Shown here: piece after piece, positions 1 to 12,714 of the stretch | Numbering within the stretch: the stretch's first letter is position 1 | Layout: each line of letters begins with the position of its first letter | Assembly: GCA_903813345.2 (NCBI GenBank) | Contig: CAIIXF020000010.1 | Span: 23,541,740 to 23,605,739, forward strand | Reading direction: 5' to 3' | Length of the DNA stretch: 64,000 bases | Origin: Owenia fusiformis | Lineage: Eukaryota > Annelida > Polychaeta > Sabellida > Oweniidae | The notes under the pieces: generated by a model | Databases searched by the model: none | Told to the model about the DNA's origin: nothing | Seen by the model: the letters and a program-made list of their open reading frames with translations, nothing else | Made by a program: the position numbers and the translations under genes

Positions 1-102
1 TCAGAAAATTAGAATTATATTTCTTTCTGATGCCTCGATACAATTATGTAAGTCAAGTTAAGTGCACCTACAGTAAAGGAATAAATAAGTTTAATATTGC
101 AG

Positions 103-3100
103 CGTGACCCTCCTGATGAAGATGTTCCATACTGTACTCTAAAGTCATTCCCTGCTACTATAGAACACTGCATACAGTGGGCCAGAGATAAGGTACATAT
201 GCGTTTTATAGGATGATGTTAAAATGATGATCATGAAAGAATAACTGTTAAATATGCTTAAATGTTTATACAAAATGATAATGCACATTAAATTCTTTAC
301 ATGACAATTTCATTTCAGTTTGAAAGTTCATTTTGCCAGAAACCAGCACTGTTCAATAAATTCTGGTCTTCAAATGGTTCAGCGGATGATGTCATACAGG
401 TTGGTACCAGAAATATGGTGGTGCATTGTTGAAAAGGATTAATGGATCATATCTCAAACTCGTTTTATGGTGTATTATTGTTTAATGTTATGGTCTTTGA
501 CGAGCACAAGTGTCAACACATAAGGATTGCCAGGTGTTTGTTTGAGGAATTTTGCAATATTATCCATGTTCAAATCAAATCTTGTTATCATTTTGCCTGT
601 TGTTTATTGTATTGTCTCCTGTCAGAATTCTATTGAAACCTGTGTGTGATATTTAAGGTGCCTTTTCCTTAATTGAATTTGAAAGCCTACTTTCTGGCAT
701 ATTATGCTTCCTTGAAATCAAACTTGTTTGTTTCTAACAAATGAAAATGTATTTCAGAGGCTGTTGGAGGGAAGTGCAATAGAGAGTGCTACACAAATCA
801 GCAAGATGGTCAGAAACAAGCCCACCAGCTGGCCACTCTGTGTCACCTTGGCCAGATTGAAGTTTGAAAAATATTTCAATCACAGGGTATGTATTCATGG
901 TATTGCGCTAGCTATATTTTAACCTGTGTGTATATCGCATATGTGTATTATATATTATATACTGTAATTCCTTTAATTGGAGATTTTCTTCCAGTACTTT
1001 TTCCAGTACTTGTTACCTTGCACACAATAAAACTTTTGTGAAAATCTTGATTGAAAAATGGATAAAATGTCAATTTGCAAAGATCTACAGAGTTCCCTTT
1101 GGTTAAGATAAAACAATCTGATATCAGGAGAGATAAAATTAATTTATCAGTGGCCAGCTTTGAAGTGTGTTATATGCTTGATGATGGTCAATCCGCCAAA
1201 TAAAATAGCAGCAAAAATTTCAAAATTTGCCCAATTTGCCAAATTAAAAAAAAATAGTAGCGAATCCCCTATGTTGTCTCATGATTTGTACCAACTTTTG
1301 AACAACATGTATTGCATAATTCTGTTGGACAGATGTAAAAAAAAAATTACAGATAATGAACTTTGACATGTCAAAATCACTGAAACTAAACTAAGGTTAC
1401 ACCTGTCTAAGTATTTCTATTTGGATTTCAGTGCTATACCAAGACTTTCTGTAAGTTGTACACATGAATCTAAAATGCTTATTTGCAGATCAATGATAAA
1501 ACTTAACTCAGTCCTGAATCCGCCAAATCAAATAGCCTCCAAAATTTGAAATTGAGCAAATCCGCCAAATTAAGTAACGTTAAATTAAGTGTATCTACAG
1601 TATCATGAAAAAATCATTGAATATTCTTACTAAAAATATTGAAAAACAATTGCAATGCATGTTGTACGAATCATGAATACGACGTAGGGGGTTCACTAAA
1701 AAATTAAAAATATTACCATCATTGAAACTAAAGTATACAAAAGAGGACATTTAAATCTACAATACAGTGTGTCTCAAAAAAATGTTACACTTACAAAAAG
1801 TTCAATATCTTTCATGATTTTGACTTTTCCCCTAAAATATACTTAGATACCATAAGACCAGTCTTTCTCGAATAAATTCACACCATCAGATTCAAAATCT
1901 GTTCAAGATTGGCTGCACAGGACAGATTTTATAAGACGCATGTGAAATCTGATTTGCGCCAACTTCTCAGTGGCTGGACATGTGGTGATCAATTCTTTTT
2001 TGGTTTGAATGCTGTGGACAGTGATATCTTGATATGATCAATGATCCAGATGTTTCTTTCCTGGATAGAAATACAAGATTTCATTGTCAGAGTGTTCAAT
2101 TTTGTTATGATGGCAACAGGATGGTGCAAAGGCCTGTGGCAGATCGTTTGGTAGAACTCTTTGGAAATTAGAAGATAGCATTGAATTGCCCAATGGATTG
2201 GCCCCCATGGTCATCCCACTTTACATACACCCTGGATTTTTTACGGGCCTCTGAAAGCGGTTCACAGCATCACACACTGACCTAAGTGAACTCCTGCAAA
2301 AATGATTGATAGAATCAGAGTGATATTACAATTCATGTGCGCATTGGCAAGGGTACCTCAGATTTGCTTTGGAGAACATGTTGAGGATACCACATGTTTA
2401 TGTCTTATACCCAATGATCATATTTAAGACAAATAGGAAAATTACATAATGACTCAGTTTAAGGTCAAGCTTCTACTCAGAAGAAAGTTAAAAAACTGTT
2501 CCTCTTTTGTCATTTGGTCAATCCAATCACTTAGAAGTTGGCGCAAGTCAGATTTTACCATGGGACACTAAAAGCTGTCATGTGGAGCCAATCAATGACA
2601 GATTTTGAATTTGATGGTGTCAAATTATTCGAGAAAGATTTGTCTTTTGGTATTCAAAGTATATTTTAGGGAAAAGTCAAAATTATGAAAGATATTGAAC
2701 TTTTTGTGAGTGTAACATTTTTTTTGAGACACTCTGTACATAAAAATGTGAAAATCTTTTGCGACATTGATAACGTAAACATATGCTAATGAATTTGGTT
2801 TATGGAGGTTTGTGGCTCCTTGATTTGGTTAAATGGTGTCATCCCTTTATGGGAGAATGTATTGTATTGTATATCTTTTGAGTACATACCTGATTTTATC
2901 TGACTTTAGATTTGAGATTCATCCTTCAATGACCTTCTTAAGGTCACAAAGGTCTTTTTTCCAAATTGTCCAAATTATTTTTTTTTAAATTATCTGACTT
3001 TAGATTTGAGTTTTTACCTTCAATGACCTTTTCAAGGTAAAAAAAGGTCAAAACGGTATTTTTTCAACTTGCTTCAAATTGACCAAATTTTCTTTTCAAA

Positions 3101-6100
3101 CTCATCTACAAGTTCTCAGAAGTTCATATCTGACTTAAGATTTCAGATTTGAGCAACTAGGTGGTGACATTTTGTCATGTTAATGCTTTGTTGGGATTTG
3201 CTGCTCAGTGGAGTTGCCGATTTCTTGTTGAAAAGGTGTATTAAAAGACTGATGTGAGATGAGTTATTGTTCACATTTGTAGTGTATGTTTTCTTTCAGG
3301 CAAAGAACCTCCTACATGCTTTTCCGCTTGATACTCGGTTAAAAGATGGCAGTTCATTCTGGCAATCTCCCAAACGTCCCCCAGTTCCATTAAATTTCAA
3401 TCCTAATGTAGACAGGTATGTATTCTGTTTGTCTTCTGTTCAAATTCTTATAGTCTGCTCTTATCAAATTAAAACTTTTGCAACCTGGTTGTGGTTTTGT
3501 TCACTTTGAGGCTAATTTATTTAACCAAGTCAGACACTTTCCATAGCTGCTTGTGTTTGACATTGGAAAGAAAATAGCCACAAAGATAATAATGCCCACG
3601 AGAACCGCATAAAACTCAATACAATGGATTAGATTGTATACATTAACATATAAATAATATTCAGTTCCAAAGACCCAATTTCATTGATGGCTTATTAATT
3701 TGATAAGAAAATTGTGAAGAGAATAATTTGATATTTAATCCTAATCCTTTCACACTGCCAATAGGAAATAAACCGGATTCCAGAAGTGATCTTCCATCTA
3801 CATGAGCCATCATTCCAAATATGTTCTTGTTTCAGCCATTATAACTTTGCAGTGAGTACAGCTAGATTGTTTGCAGAAATCTGTAATATAGATGTGACAC
3901 CTGCAGATCTGAGCAAACAAAATATGCTTCAGCTACTTGCAGCAGTGACAGTTCCACCCTTTGTCCCATCCTCAAAGGTAATGAGTTTAAATTGTACATA
4001 GTATAACATGTAATGAATGAAATCAATGTTATTGATGCAAATCATACATTGGCTTTCCATGTTGTCTTCCAGGTGCCTTTTTTCTGACCAGCATTTGATG
4101 TCGGAATTTCTTTGATTAGACTATTTCAATCCATTTATTTTATCATAAAAATATAAAATGACAAAGAACGGAGAACTCTTCGATGGCATTATGAGATTCA
4201 AGGTCGTCTGGAACAATTGTTATCTTTCTTTTGTAATTACAACCAGGTGGTGTTGTGTTGTGGTGTTCTGTCGTTGGTTTTCTTGAATTATTGTTTTTTA
4301 ACTTATTTGTAGTTTGTCTTGGTATTTGCTATAAAATTGTTTGATTTAAAGCATGTATTTTCCAGAGAATTGAAACAGATGAGGCAGCAAAGAAAGAAAC
4401 AACAGAAGATGCTGGTACAGGAGATGACTACAAAGATGCAGGATTGCTCATGCAGAAACATCTCAACCAGACACCAAGTAAGATGAAACTTTTAATTACA
4501 AATCTAAAGTAACCTCGTTTCATTATACTCTTGACTACCTGAAGTGACAAGATTTCTCGTCACCTCATAAAAATCAGTCACAAAATTTTTCACTATAATT
4601 GCTTTTATTTGAACAAAGGATTGGTATCGATATGGAGAACTGTAATGTTGACTCATTGACAACAATTTAATGAGAAAATAATTTATACATATTTTATATA
4701 ACTGTTTTTGTTAACATTTTTGGTTTTTCAGTGCAATTGTTTTTTGTTCCTTTTTACCATTTCTTGAGAATGAAATAAAATATCTTTCCGAAGCTTGTTT
4801 TAACAAAATAGCATATACAACATTTTCTTAGACCCAATATTATATAGTTGTACAAAGGAAATTTTGGTCGATTTAACAAAAAGTATTCAAAAAATTAAAA
4901 CAAAAACCCCCGAAATAGATAAAAAAAAAAACTAAAACTTTCATTTGTATAGTTAAAATATTCGTGTTTATGTCATTTTGTTCAAATGAGGTTCGGATTA
5001 TAGATGTTTCATTTCATTCCGAACATATGATACCAAGAACAAAAGAAGTGTCTGATGTGTTTTCTAAAACAATGTAGAGAAAAGTAAATATATGTATTTC
5101 AAATTATATTGTTACCATTCAAAAGATGACCATTAAATTGACAATGTGTAAAATTTTCATATTTCATTTTTGTATACATTATTTTCAGTATTTTCTGATA
5201 TGACTGCCCTGTCGTTTGAGAAGGATGATGACTCAAATGCCCACATTGATTTTATAAGTTCAGCCTCAGTGAGTTACTTATTTTAATCAACCATCTTCCC
5301 ATTTAAATAACACACATTTAACATCAATTTTCACAAGTGGTTACTATGGAAATAAAATCAAACACACAAGTATAAATGCAAGTTTAGGGTTAGGCTCCTC
5401 AATTGATCAAAGATTGACAACGTAAAAAGTCAAAAATATCTTAAAAAATTGTTTTAAATACTGTACTCTACTATTAAATTTCGCGAATTTCACTAAGTAC
5501 ACCTAATACTTTGTCATCTTGGTCAACAACACACTGCACCTTAACCTCTATTACATCGTAATTTATGGGTTTATTTGATCTAATAAGCCACTGTAACAGA
5601 CATTGTTACTAAGTATCCCATTGATCGCCTAAAAACACTTGACAAATATTTTACAAAACACGAAATGCAATGGAGTCTCAGGAAACAAGAAATTTCACAA
5701 ATCCCCGGGGAATTAATTGATAATTTCGCGAAGATTAATTTTCACGAATTTACCATAATCGCAAAACTAGATAGCACACGAAAAATACCAGGGGCACAGT
5801 AATTCTGTGAGTATTAGATGGAATAATGCACATTATTACATTAGAAAATGAAATCAGAGATATTCCTATTGTACTAAGTACTCTACTGCATTCTCAGAAA
5901 GTTTTTTGCATCTAATAATGGAGATTGTTCCTTTGAGAGAAAGCGTCTATTCAAGAGAGTGTTTCAAAGAGAGAGCATACTTTAATAAAGTGTTTCTTTA
6001 AAAGTGTGTTCTTTTTGAGTGTCCACTGTCCATTCAAGAGTGTTTCTTTGAGGGATTGTATTTTAACATAGAGTTCCTTTAAAAGCATGTTCCTTTGAGA

Positions 6101-9100
6101 GAAAGTCAGTGTCCACTGTTCATTCCAGTGAGTGTTTCATTGAGGAATTGTACTTTAATACAGACTTCCTTTAGAAGCGTGTTCCTTAAAGGAAAGTTAA
6201 TTGGTTATTTAAGAAGGTGTTTCACCAAGAGATTGTTCCTTCAGTTAAGTAAGTTAAATTTCAGAATCTGAGAGCTGAAATGTATAGCATTGAAAACACA
6301 GACAGATTGAAGATCAAAAGAATAGCAGGGAGAATAGTACCTGCTATTGCCACAACAACTGCTGCTGTAGCTGGCCTGGTAAGTGAACAGTTGTTTATAA
6401 ACAGCATTACATGAAGTTTGTCCGATTCATATACTAGGTAACTGAAGACTAAAGTCAATATCTGAAAGACCTAACTTATTGTATACATCACCTTCAATGA
6501 AGTTTGTCCGATTCATATACTAGGAAACTGAAGACTAAAGTCAATATCTGAAAGACCTAACTTATTGTATACATCACCTTCAATGAACTTTGTCCGATTC
6601 ATATACTAGGTAACTGAAGACTAAAGTCAATATCTGAAAGACCTAACTTATTGTATACATCACCTTCAATGAACTTTGTCCGATTCATATACTAGGTAAC
6701 TGAAGACTAAAGTCAATATCTGAAAGACCTAACTTATTGTATACATCACCTTCAATGAAGTTTGTCCGATTCATATACTAGGAAACTGAAGACTAAAGTC
6801 AATATCTGAAAGACCTAACTTATTGTATACATCACCTTCAATGAAGTTTGTCCGATTCATATACTAGGTAACTGAAGACTAAAGTCAATATCTGAAAGAC
6901 CTAACTTATTGTATACATCACCTTCAATGAACTTTGTCCGATTCATATACTAGGTAACTGAAGACTAAAGTCAATATCTGAAAGACCTAACTTATTGTAT
7001 ACATCACCTTCAATGAAGTTTGTCCGATTCATATACTAGGAAACTGAAGACTAAAGTCAATATCTGAAAGACCTAACTTATTGTATACATCACCTTCAAT
7101 GAAGTTTGTCCGATTCATATACTAGGTAACTGAAGACTAAAGTCAATATCTGAAAGACCTAACTTATTGTATACATCACCTTCAATGAAGTTTGTCCGAT
7201 TCATATACTAGGAAACTGAAGACTAAAGTCAATATCTGAAAGACCTAACTTATTGTATACATCACCTTCAATGAAGTTTGTCCGATTCATATACTAGGTA
7301 ACTGAAGACTAAAGTCAATATCTGAAAGACCTAACTTATTGTATACATAGCCTTCAATGAAGTTTGTCCGATTCATATACTAGGTAACTGAAGACTAAAG
7401 TCAATATCTGAAAGACCTAACTTATTGTATACATCGCCTTCAATGAAGTTTGTCCGATTCATATACTAGGTAACTGAAAACTAAAGTCAATATCTGAAAG
7501 ACCTAAATTATTGTATACATCGCCTTCAATGAAGTTTGTCTGATTCATATACTAGGTAACTGAAGACTAAAGTCAATATCTGAAAGACCTAAATTATTGT
7601 ATACATCGCCTTCAATGAAGTTTGTCCGATTTATATACTAGGTAACTGAAGACTAAAGTCAATATCTGAAAGACCTAACTTATTGTATACATCACCTTCA
7701 ATGAAGTTTGTCCGATTCATATACTAGGTAACTGAAAACTAAAGTCAATATCTGAAAGACCTCACTTATTGTATACATAGCCTTCAATGAAGTTTGTCCA
7801 ATTCATATACTAGGTAACTGAAGACTAAAGTCAATATCTGAAAGACCTAACTTATTTTACACATCACACAGGTAACTATAGAACTTGTGAAGATAGTGAA
7901 AGGAGTTAAACTACAAGACTACAAGAACTGTTTCATGAATCTAGCCTTACCTGTAATGCTTCTATCTGAGCCTGGGCCAGCTGAGAGAACTATTGTAAAG
8001 TAAGCATGACCCTTTAATAAATATTTACTTTATGCTGAATTTGACAAAATATTTAATGTACATTGTATCATGGGAATCGTTCTTACTCATTCATATGATT
8101 AAAAAGATGACTGTGTAGGCCTAATTGCCTTCATCTCAGTCTACAGTCTCATTTCAACTGAGAAGATAAACATGTAATCACCTCAATACTTGGCATTAAT
8201 CTAACTTTAAATTTCTTTAATTCTTCTAGAGAGGGGTTGTCCTATACAAACTGGGACAAATGGGATGTCACTGGCAACAAAGACTTCACTCTCAAACAGT
8301 TCCTTGATCATTTTAAAAAGAAGTACGGATTCAACACAACAATGGTCGTACATGGAGTGAAAATGATATATGTACCAATCATGCCCGCACATAAGAAACG
8401 AATACCACATACGTAAGTCAGACATTGAGCTCTGAATATCTGAATCTCCTATGTTTTTAAAATTTTAAAACAGAGAAACAGTTATATTATATACATAGTA
8501 TTTATAACCCATCTCTCATTCTCTATTTTGTGTATTAGGGACAAATTGACACATCTGAGCTAACTGATACATACACATCTTAGCAAATTGATACATACAC
8601 ATCTTAGCAAATTGATACATACACATCTGAGTAAATTGACACATATAATCTTAGCAAATTGATACATCTTAGCAAATTGATACATCAACATCTTAGCAAA
8701 TTGATACATACACATCTTAGCAAATTGATACATAAACATCTGAGCAAATTGATACATCTTAGCAAATTGATACATATACATCTTAGCAAATTGATACATA
8801 AACATCTGAGCAAATTGATACATCTTAGCAAATTGATACATACACATCTTAGCTAACTGATACATACACATCTTAGCAAATTGATACATACACATCTGAG
8901 CAAATTGATACATCTTAGCAAATTGATACATACACATCTTAGCAAATTGATACATAAACATCTGAGCAAATTGATACATCTTAGCAAATTGATACATATA
9001 CATCTTAGCAAATTGATACATACACATCTTAGCTAACTGATACATACACATCTTAGCAAATTGATACATAAACATCTGAGCAAATTGATACATCTTAGCA

Positions 9101-9441
9101 AATTGATACATATACATCTTAGCAAATTGATACATACACATCTTAGCAAATTGACACATATAATCTTAGCAAATTGATACATACACATCTTAGCAAATTG
9201 ATACATAAACATCTGAGCAAATTGATACATCTTAGCAAATTGATACATATACATCTTAGCAAATTGATACATACACATCTGAGTAAATTGATACTTAATT
9301 TTACTTTCATAAATTTCCAGGATGATAAAGCTGATTAAACCTCATGCTGGTGTAAAGTATGTAGACTTGGTTGTATCATTTGAGGGAGATGGAGATGAGG
9401 ATATACCTGGGCCCCCTATTAGATATCATTTTGGAGTTTGA
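103..9441 (+). CDS. UBA6: Ubiquitin-activating enzyme E1, UBA6-like (C-terminal 431 residues, 11 exons; 5' part outside window)
   Basis: Exons read as 103-192, 319-399, 758-886, 3300-3415, 3836-3977, 4366-4477, 5189-5268, 6265-6378, 7872-7999, 8230-8412 and 9321-9441. All introns are GT-AG, and the joined frame is 1,296 nt with no internal stop, ending in TGA. The first exon carries PYCTLKSFP, the E1 catalytic-cysteine motif (Cys codon 133-135); later exons read [44 protein letters not shown] and [11 protein letters not shown], all E1 hallmarks, and the last encodes the ubiquitin-fold domain ending [24 protein letters not shown] and [20 protein letters not shown] match UBA6 better than UBA1. 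The enzyme adenylates ubiquitin (and FAT10 in mammals), holds it as a cysteine thioester and passes it to E2s such as USE1. The adenylation half lies upstream of the window. E1 identity is very sure; UBA6 rather than UBA1 is a call from remembered family sequences. Confidence 0.93.
958..1605. mobile_element. Candidate MITE in a UBA6 intron
   Basis: The left end reads ATACTGTAATTCCTTTAATT and the right end is roughly its reverse complement (AATTAAGTGTATCTACAGTAT). The interior repeats CCGCCAAAT near 1,190, 1,520 and 1,565. A related element lies at about 19,597-19,757, and a similar end (AAGTTAAGTGCACCTACAGTA) sits at about 55-75. The arms are degenerate, so the borders are approximate. Confidence 0.4.
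1765..2736. mobile_element. Decayed Tc1/mariner-type element with terminal inverted repeats, in a UBA6 intron
   Basis: Inverted ends CAGTGTGTCTCAAAAAAATG and its imperfect complement at 2,700-2,736 are flanked on both sides by TA, the mariner-type target duplication. The arms stay similar for about 70 nt (AAAAAGTTCAATATCTTTCAT... on each side). The second pair of arms, around 1,850-1,980 and 2,530-2,650, also matches in inverted order. The interior holds a broken transposase remnant, listed separately. Confidence 0.8.
2100..2330 (+). pseudogene. Transposase remnant, Tc1/mariner (DDE) family
   Basis: Conceptual reading across this stretch gives QQDGA-like, then [10 protein letters not shown], a stop, and WPPWSS..YTLDFFTGL followed by a stop. 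This resembles the C-terminal catalytic block of mariner-like transposases, in which WPP-x-SPDL-x-PLDFF precedes the last catalytic aspartate region. Stops and frame changes show it is dead. Identification rests on a short motif plus the TA-flanked inverted repeats around it. Confidence 0.55.
2890..3150 (+). repeat. Short imperfect tandem duplication in intron
   Basis: ATCTGACTTTAGATTTGAG occurs near 2,898 and 2,992, with a variant at about 3,127. Each copy is followed by a diverged TCAATGACCTT..AAGGT-like block, giving about three copies of a unit of roughly 95-130 bp. Confidence 0.5.
4613..5165 (+). repeat. Dispersed repeat, truncated copy (relative at 50,133-51,642)
   Basis: From AAAGGATTGGTATCGATATGG onward this intron sequence follows the 50.1 kb copy for over 500 nt. 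Shared blocks include GTGCAATTGTTTTTTGTTCC, GAGGTTCGGAT and AAGAAGTGTCTGATGTGTTT. The copy here lacks the inverted right end seen at 51,623-51,642 and stops just before the exon at 5,189. Confidence 0.75.
5459..5806. mobile_element. Possible MITE, degenerate
   Basis: ATACTGTACTCTACTATTAAATTTCGCGAATTTCAC at the left and AATTTTCACGAATTTACC...GGGGCACAGTAATT at the right are loosely inverted around a unique centre. The arms are imperfect and I see no clear target duplication. Confidence 0.3.
5930..6235 (+). repeat. Degenerate tandem repeat (about 90-100 bp unit)
   Basis: Three diverged copies of a block with GTTCCTTTGAGAGAAAG, GTGTCCACTGT(T/C)CATTC and GTGTTTC(T/A)TTGAG lie immediately upstream of the exon at 6,265. 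Confidence 0.5.
6411..7860 (+). repeat. 86-bp minisatellite filling a UBA6 intron (about 17 copies)
   Basis: The unit starts TTTGTCCGATTCATATACTA and ends CACCTTCAATGAAG; successive starts (6,415 and 6,501) are exactly 86 apart. Copies differ at a few sites (GGTAAC/GGAAAC, GAAG/GAAC, ATCACC/ATCGCC/ATAGCC), and the early copies alternate in blocks, implying higher-order amplification. The array begins 33 nt after the splice donor and ends 11 nt before the acceptor, so it makes up nearly the whole intron. Confidence 0.97.
8560..9295. repeat. 24/18-bp minisatellite in the last UBA6 intron
   Basis: Units ACATCTTAGCAAATTGATAC with ACACAT or AAACAT spacers alternate with shortened 18-nt units, so the array is open for about 200 codons on the minus strand as a (K)MYQFA-type repeat. 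No start context, splice sites or non-repeat coding sequence support a protein; it is intronic satellite DNA. Confidence 0.95.
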
Positions 9442-9804
9442 ACCACCAGTCACAAGGCCAACATGGCCTATCAGTTAGACACCACATTAGACTTTCAGTA
9501 AACTGCTTCTGTGGCCTCATGGTTTTTGCCTGTAGATGACATTGATATGCAGGTTTATAGAAAATATTAATTCCTTACTCTGGCCTAGAATATTTTTACT
9601 GCCTGCCTTACCACAAGGATTCAGAAATGCTAACAGAATGACCCAGGCTATTCATAGTACCTTAAGGATTCAGAAATGCTAACAGAAAGACCCAGACTAT
9701 TCATTCTACCTGACCTACCTTAAGGATTAGTGGAAGAAAAATCAAGAAAAATGCGTTGACTTATGTGTTTGTACTTGACAGTGTAACTGTAGTTTTCTGT
9801 GTAC

Positions 9805-9810
9805 AATAAA
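9805..9810 (+). terminator. Poly(A) signal of the UBA6-like gene
   Basis: AATAAA lies about 364 nt after the TGA stop at 9439-9441, in a non-coding 3' region. It is the first canonical hexamer downstream, so the 3' UTR probably ends near 9,830. Confidence 0.6.
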
Positions 9811-9829
9811 CTTTAAGCAGTCCTATATG

Positions 9830-11735
9830 TACAATCTGTAATACAATTGCTTATATGGCTTATATAATACTATTAGGGATGAAGCTTGATCCAAATATTA
9901 ATTATCAAAAGGAAATAAATAGAGGATATCCTATAATTATGATTATGGTATTATTTTTATTCACAAATGAAACAAGAAATTAGTGTAGGGAGAGTGAGTG
10001 AATAAAAATCAGATCATGAGTAAATCATAGGATTTTCTTTTAGTAAATGATTGAAATCAAACTTTCCAAACAACTGATCTCTTGTTGTTACTGTCACAGT
10101 TTGTCAGGCTTGTAATGTAGCAAAAATCAGGTTACCATCAGATACAGCGCTGGATCACATGGTTTAAAAGCTGAATCATATGGTTTCGTGAAAATCTGCC
10201 AAATATATTGTATTTTTTCACTGGTAACAACGATACCATTTTTATTTTGACACAAAATGTTAAAGAATAAAAATACACACACACACTTTAATCGTATCAG
10301 AGAATGAGATTTACAGGGGGATTGAATGTGTTTCTTTATACAGAATTACCAAAAGTTTTTGAGCCATGCCCCCCCCCCCCTGGATCCACCAGTGATATAT
10401 ATGTGGTGATATTCTTCTCTTCCTTTACCATCTCCATATGGTTTCCCTCCACTCACTTTGAATAGGGTGAAAATACCCATATTACCAATTCCTTACAGAA
10501 CTTAAAATCTCAATAATTTAAATTAACTTCCTGGTTCAGACAAGTTTATTCAAAAATTGTTGAATCGCATGTTAAGATGTTAAGTAATGCCAGGTCTCTT
10601 TCCAAATGTTCTAAAACTTACAGGAAAAAATTATAAATGTTCAAGGAAAATAATTGGTAAACCCATGGGCTTTCAATAAGAAGATATGATTTCGACTGAC
10701 CCTAAAGCCACATCTGAGGCCCAACAGGTGTATTGGGAAAGAGTTAGACATAGTAATTGCCATCCTCAGACTCAATGCCCTTTTCTTCAAAACCATAAAA
10801 AATACATACATGTATCTCTAAAACATCAGACCAATGAACATATTTTGTCACTTCAATTAGTTCTGCTTCCGTAACTTTTACAATTAAATATACAGTACTT
10901 GTATTTGTAAACATATATCTTCTCTATTATATAAAAATAAAATAATAAATTCCCCATTTGATTGAATTACTATATACTCATATCACCAATAGGAATTTCA
11001 CTCCAATTTTTTGAATACAGATATCAATTTAGGGAAAAGTAAAAGTTTCTTGGTGGCATCATATATATTGTGTATTCAAAGGTTTAAGGCTGATATAAAG
11101 ATGGCAGCAGTGATAGAACTTTATTACAAGTAAAATAATTGATTACTCTGCCATCTTTATTTAAAATTATATATTTTCCCCTTTGCTGAACGTAAACATC
11201 AATTGCTGTTGCAAACAACATAACTAGGAACCTCATTGTTGTAAAAACATGCTTAAGTTTTGGATAAAATATTTTAGCAAGTATATGTCTGGAACAAAAG
11301 TTGTTGAAGGAAGACAATTTTTGTATTTTCTGATGTGGAGTCAATTACTGAATTAATATAAGATACCATGATAATCATGCAATGAAATGTTAGGGTTATA
11401 AAAGCTTAAGCATGTTGGGTTTCAAGATCAGTGATTCAATATTGAAGTCTATGCATGAAGCAATGGCAAACACATTGTCTAAAGGTCCCATGTGAACTTC
11501 GAAAATATTCATATATTATTTTGCATGACTTGAATTTTCTGAAACATCTCCAGATACCTGTAGTTATATCATGTATATTATCTATTAAATAATATCTAAA
11601 CAGCATTCAAAATTTATTGATGCATTATAATACCTATGGCAATCACTTTTTACATTTATAAGGCTTTTACTAGTACTAAGAGGCAGTTGATTTGATTGCC
11701 AGCCTGGCAGGCTTGCCAAGTTGGCAACCATGTTT
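9830..11735. other. Intergenic, no gene seen
   Basis: AT-rich sequence with only short unsupported ORFs. It contains a C10 tract at 10,371-10,380 and a short CA run near 10,277. I see no splice-flanked exon, RNA gene or inverted-repeat element. Confidence 0.6.
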
Positions 11736-11737
11736 TA

Positions 11738-12035
11738 ACCATGATGGCAGCAGTGATCTCCCCAGCATTGAGTTAACATGTTTAACCATGGCAGCAGTGA
11801 TCCCCCCAGCATTGAGTTAACATGGTTTAACCATGGCAGCAGTGATCTCCCCAGCATTGAGTTAACATGTTTTAACCATGGCAGCAGCGATCTCCCCAGC
11901 ATTGAGTTAACATGTTTAACCATGGCAGCAGTGATCTCCCCAGCATTGAGTTAACATGTTTTAACCATGGCAGCAGTGATCTCCCCAGCATTGAGTTAAC
12001 ATGTTTTAACCATGGCAGCAGTGATCGCCCCACGA
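11738..12035 (+). repeat. About 45-bp minisatellite, 7 copies
   Basis: The unit reads CATGGCAGCAGTGATCTCCC followed by CAGCATTGAGTTAACATGTTTTAAC. Copies differ by the length of the T run and single substitutions. The array ends against the palindrome at 12,040. Confidence 0.93.
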
Positions 12036-12039
12036 TGAG

Positions 12040-12064
12040 TTAACAGGGTGCTGCACCCTGTTAA
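12040..12064. repeat. Perfect 11-bp-arm palindrome
   Basis: TTAACAGGGTG-CTG-CACCCTGTTAA forms a hairpin with three loop bases. It lies between the minisatellite and the TA-flanked element that starts at 12,104 with CAGGGTG, and its stem contains the same CAGGGTG string. Confidence 0.8.
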
Positions 12065-12103
12065 AAATTGGATCCAGTTGAGAAATCAAAATAAACATGA
12101 ATA

Positions 12104-12712
12104 CAGGGTGTCAAATAAGTCCCGTCCCCCCTGCTACAGCTAAAACCTTAACACAGTACCTAGTGTGATATACCATTGGAAAGATCATCCAAAGTTATGT
12201 TAACTCACCAACTCTCAAGTATTTTGGATGAAATTTACCTATATTTTTATGATGTTTTTTAAAGTTTACGTGCCCTCCTTTAAGTAGCCTTTTTGCGTCA
12301 AAATGACAAGGATATGACCTCAGAAATACGTCAAAAAGTTAATATTTTTCGCATTCCACTTGTTACAAAAAGGTTTTCACCACTTTCCTTGCACCTCTAT
12401 TTTCTACACATCTAACCCTATCCAGAAATTGGTTAAATTCATCGCCATAAACATTTTTAGTCATCTTTTGGTCCCTTGACCTTTCTTATACCCGATTCTT
12501 AAAATCCTGACAAATACGCCAAATTGCCATGTTTCTAGGCATATGGTCACCTCAATTGATACACTGTAAAAAATTAAGAGATTGAGTGATATGTGTCAGA
12601 TATATCCCAATCAACGTAACTTTGGAAGACCTTTCCAATGATATATCACACTTGGTACCAAATATCTTGGTTTTGGCTGTAGAGGGGGGGACGGGACTTA
12701 TTTGACACCCTG
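12104..12712. mobile_element. 609-bp MITE with long terminal inverted repeats, TA target
   Basis: CAGGGTGTCAAATAAGTCCC at the left and GGGACTTATTTGACACCCTG at the right are perfect inverted ends, each flanked by TA. Similarity of the arms extends about 100 nt inward (GTGTGATATA(C/T)CATTGGAAAG on both sides). No transposase is visible, so this is non-autonomous, of Tc1/mariner-like type by its TA duplication. Confidence 0.9.
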
Positions 12713-12714
12713 TA

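Noticed and set aside
8560-9278. Long minus-strand ORFs with repeated MYQFAK
   Set aside because: Translation of the 24/18-bp minisatellite inside a UBA6 intron; no non-repeat coding sequence.
11735-11923. Minus-strand ORF with repeated HVNSMLGRSLLPWL
   Set aside because: Translation of the 45-bp minisatellite.
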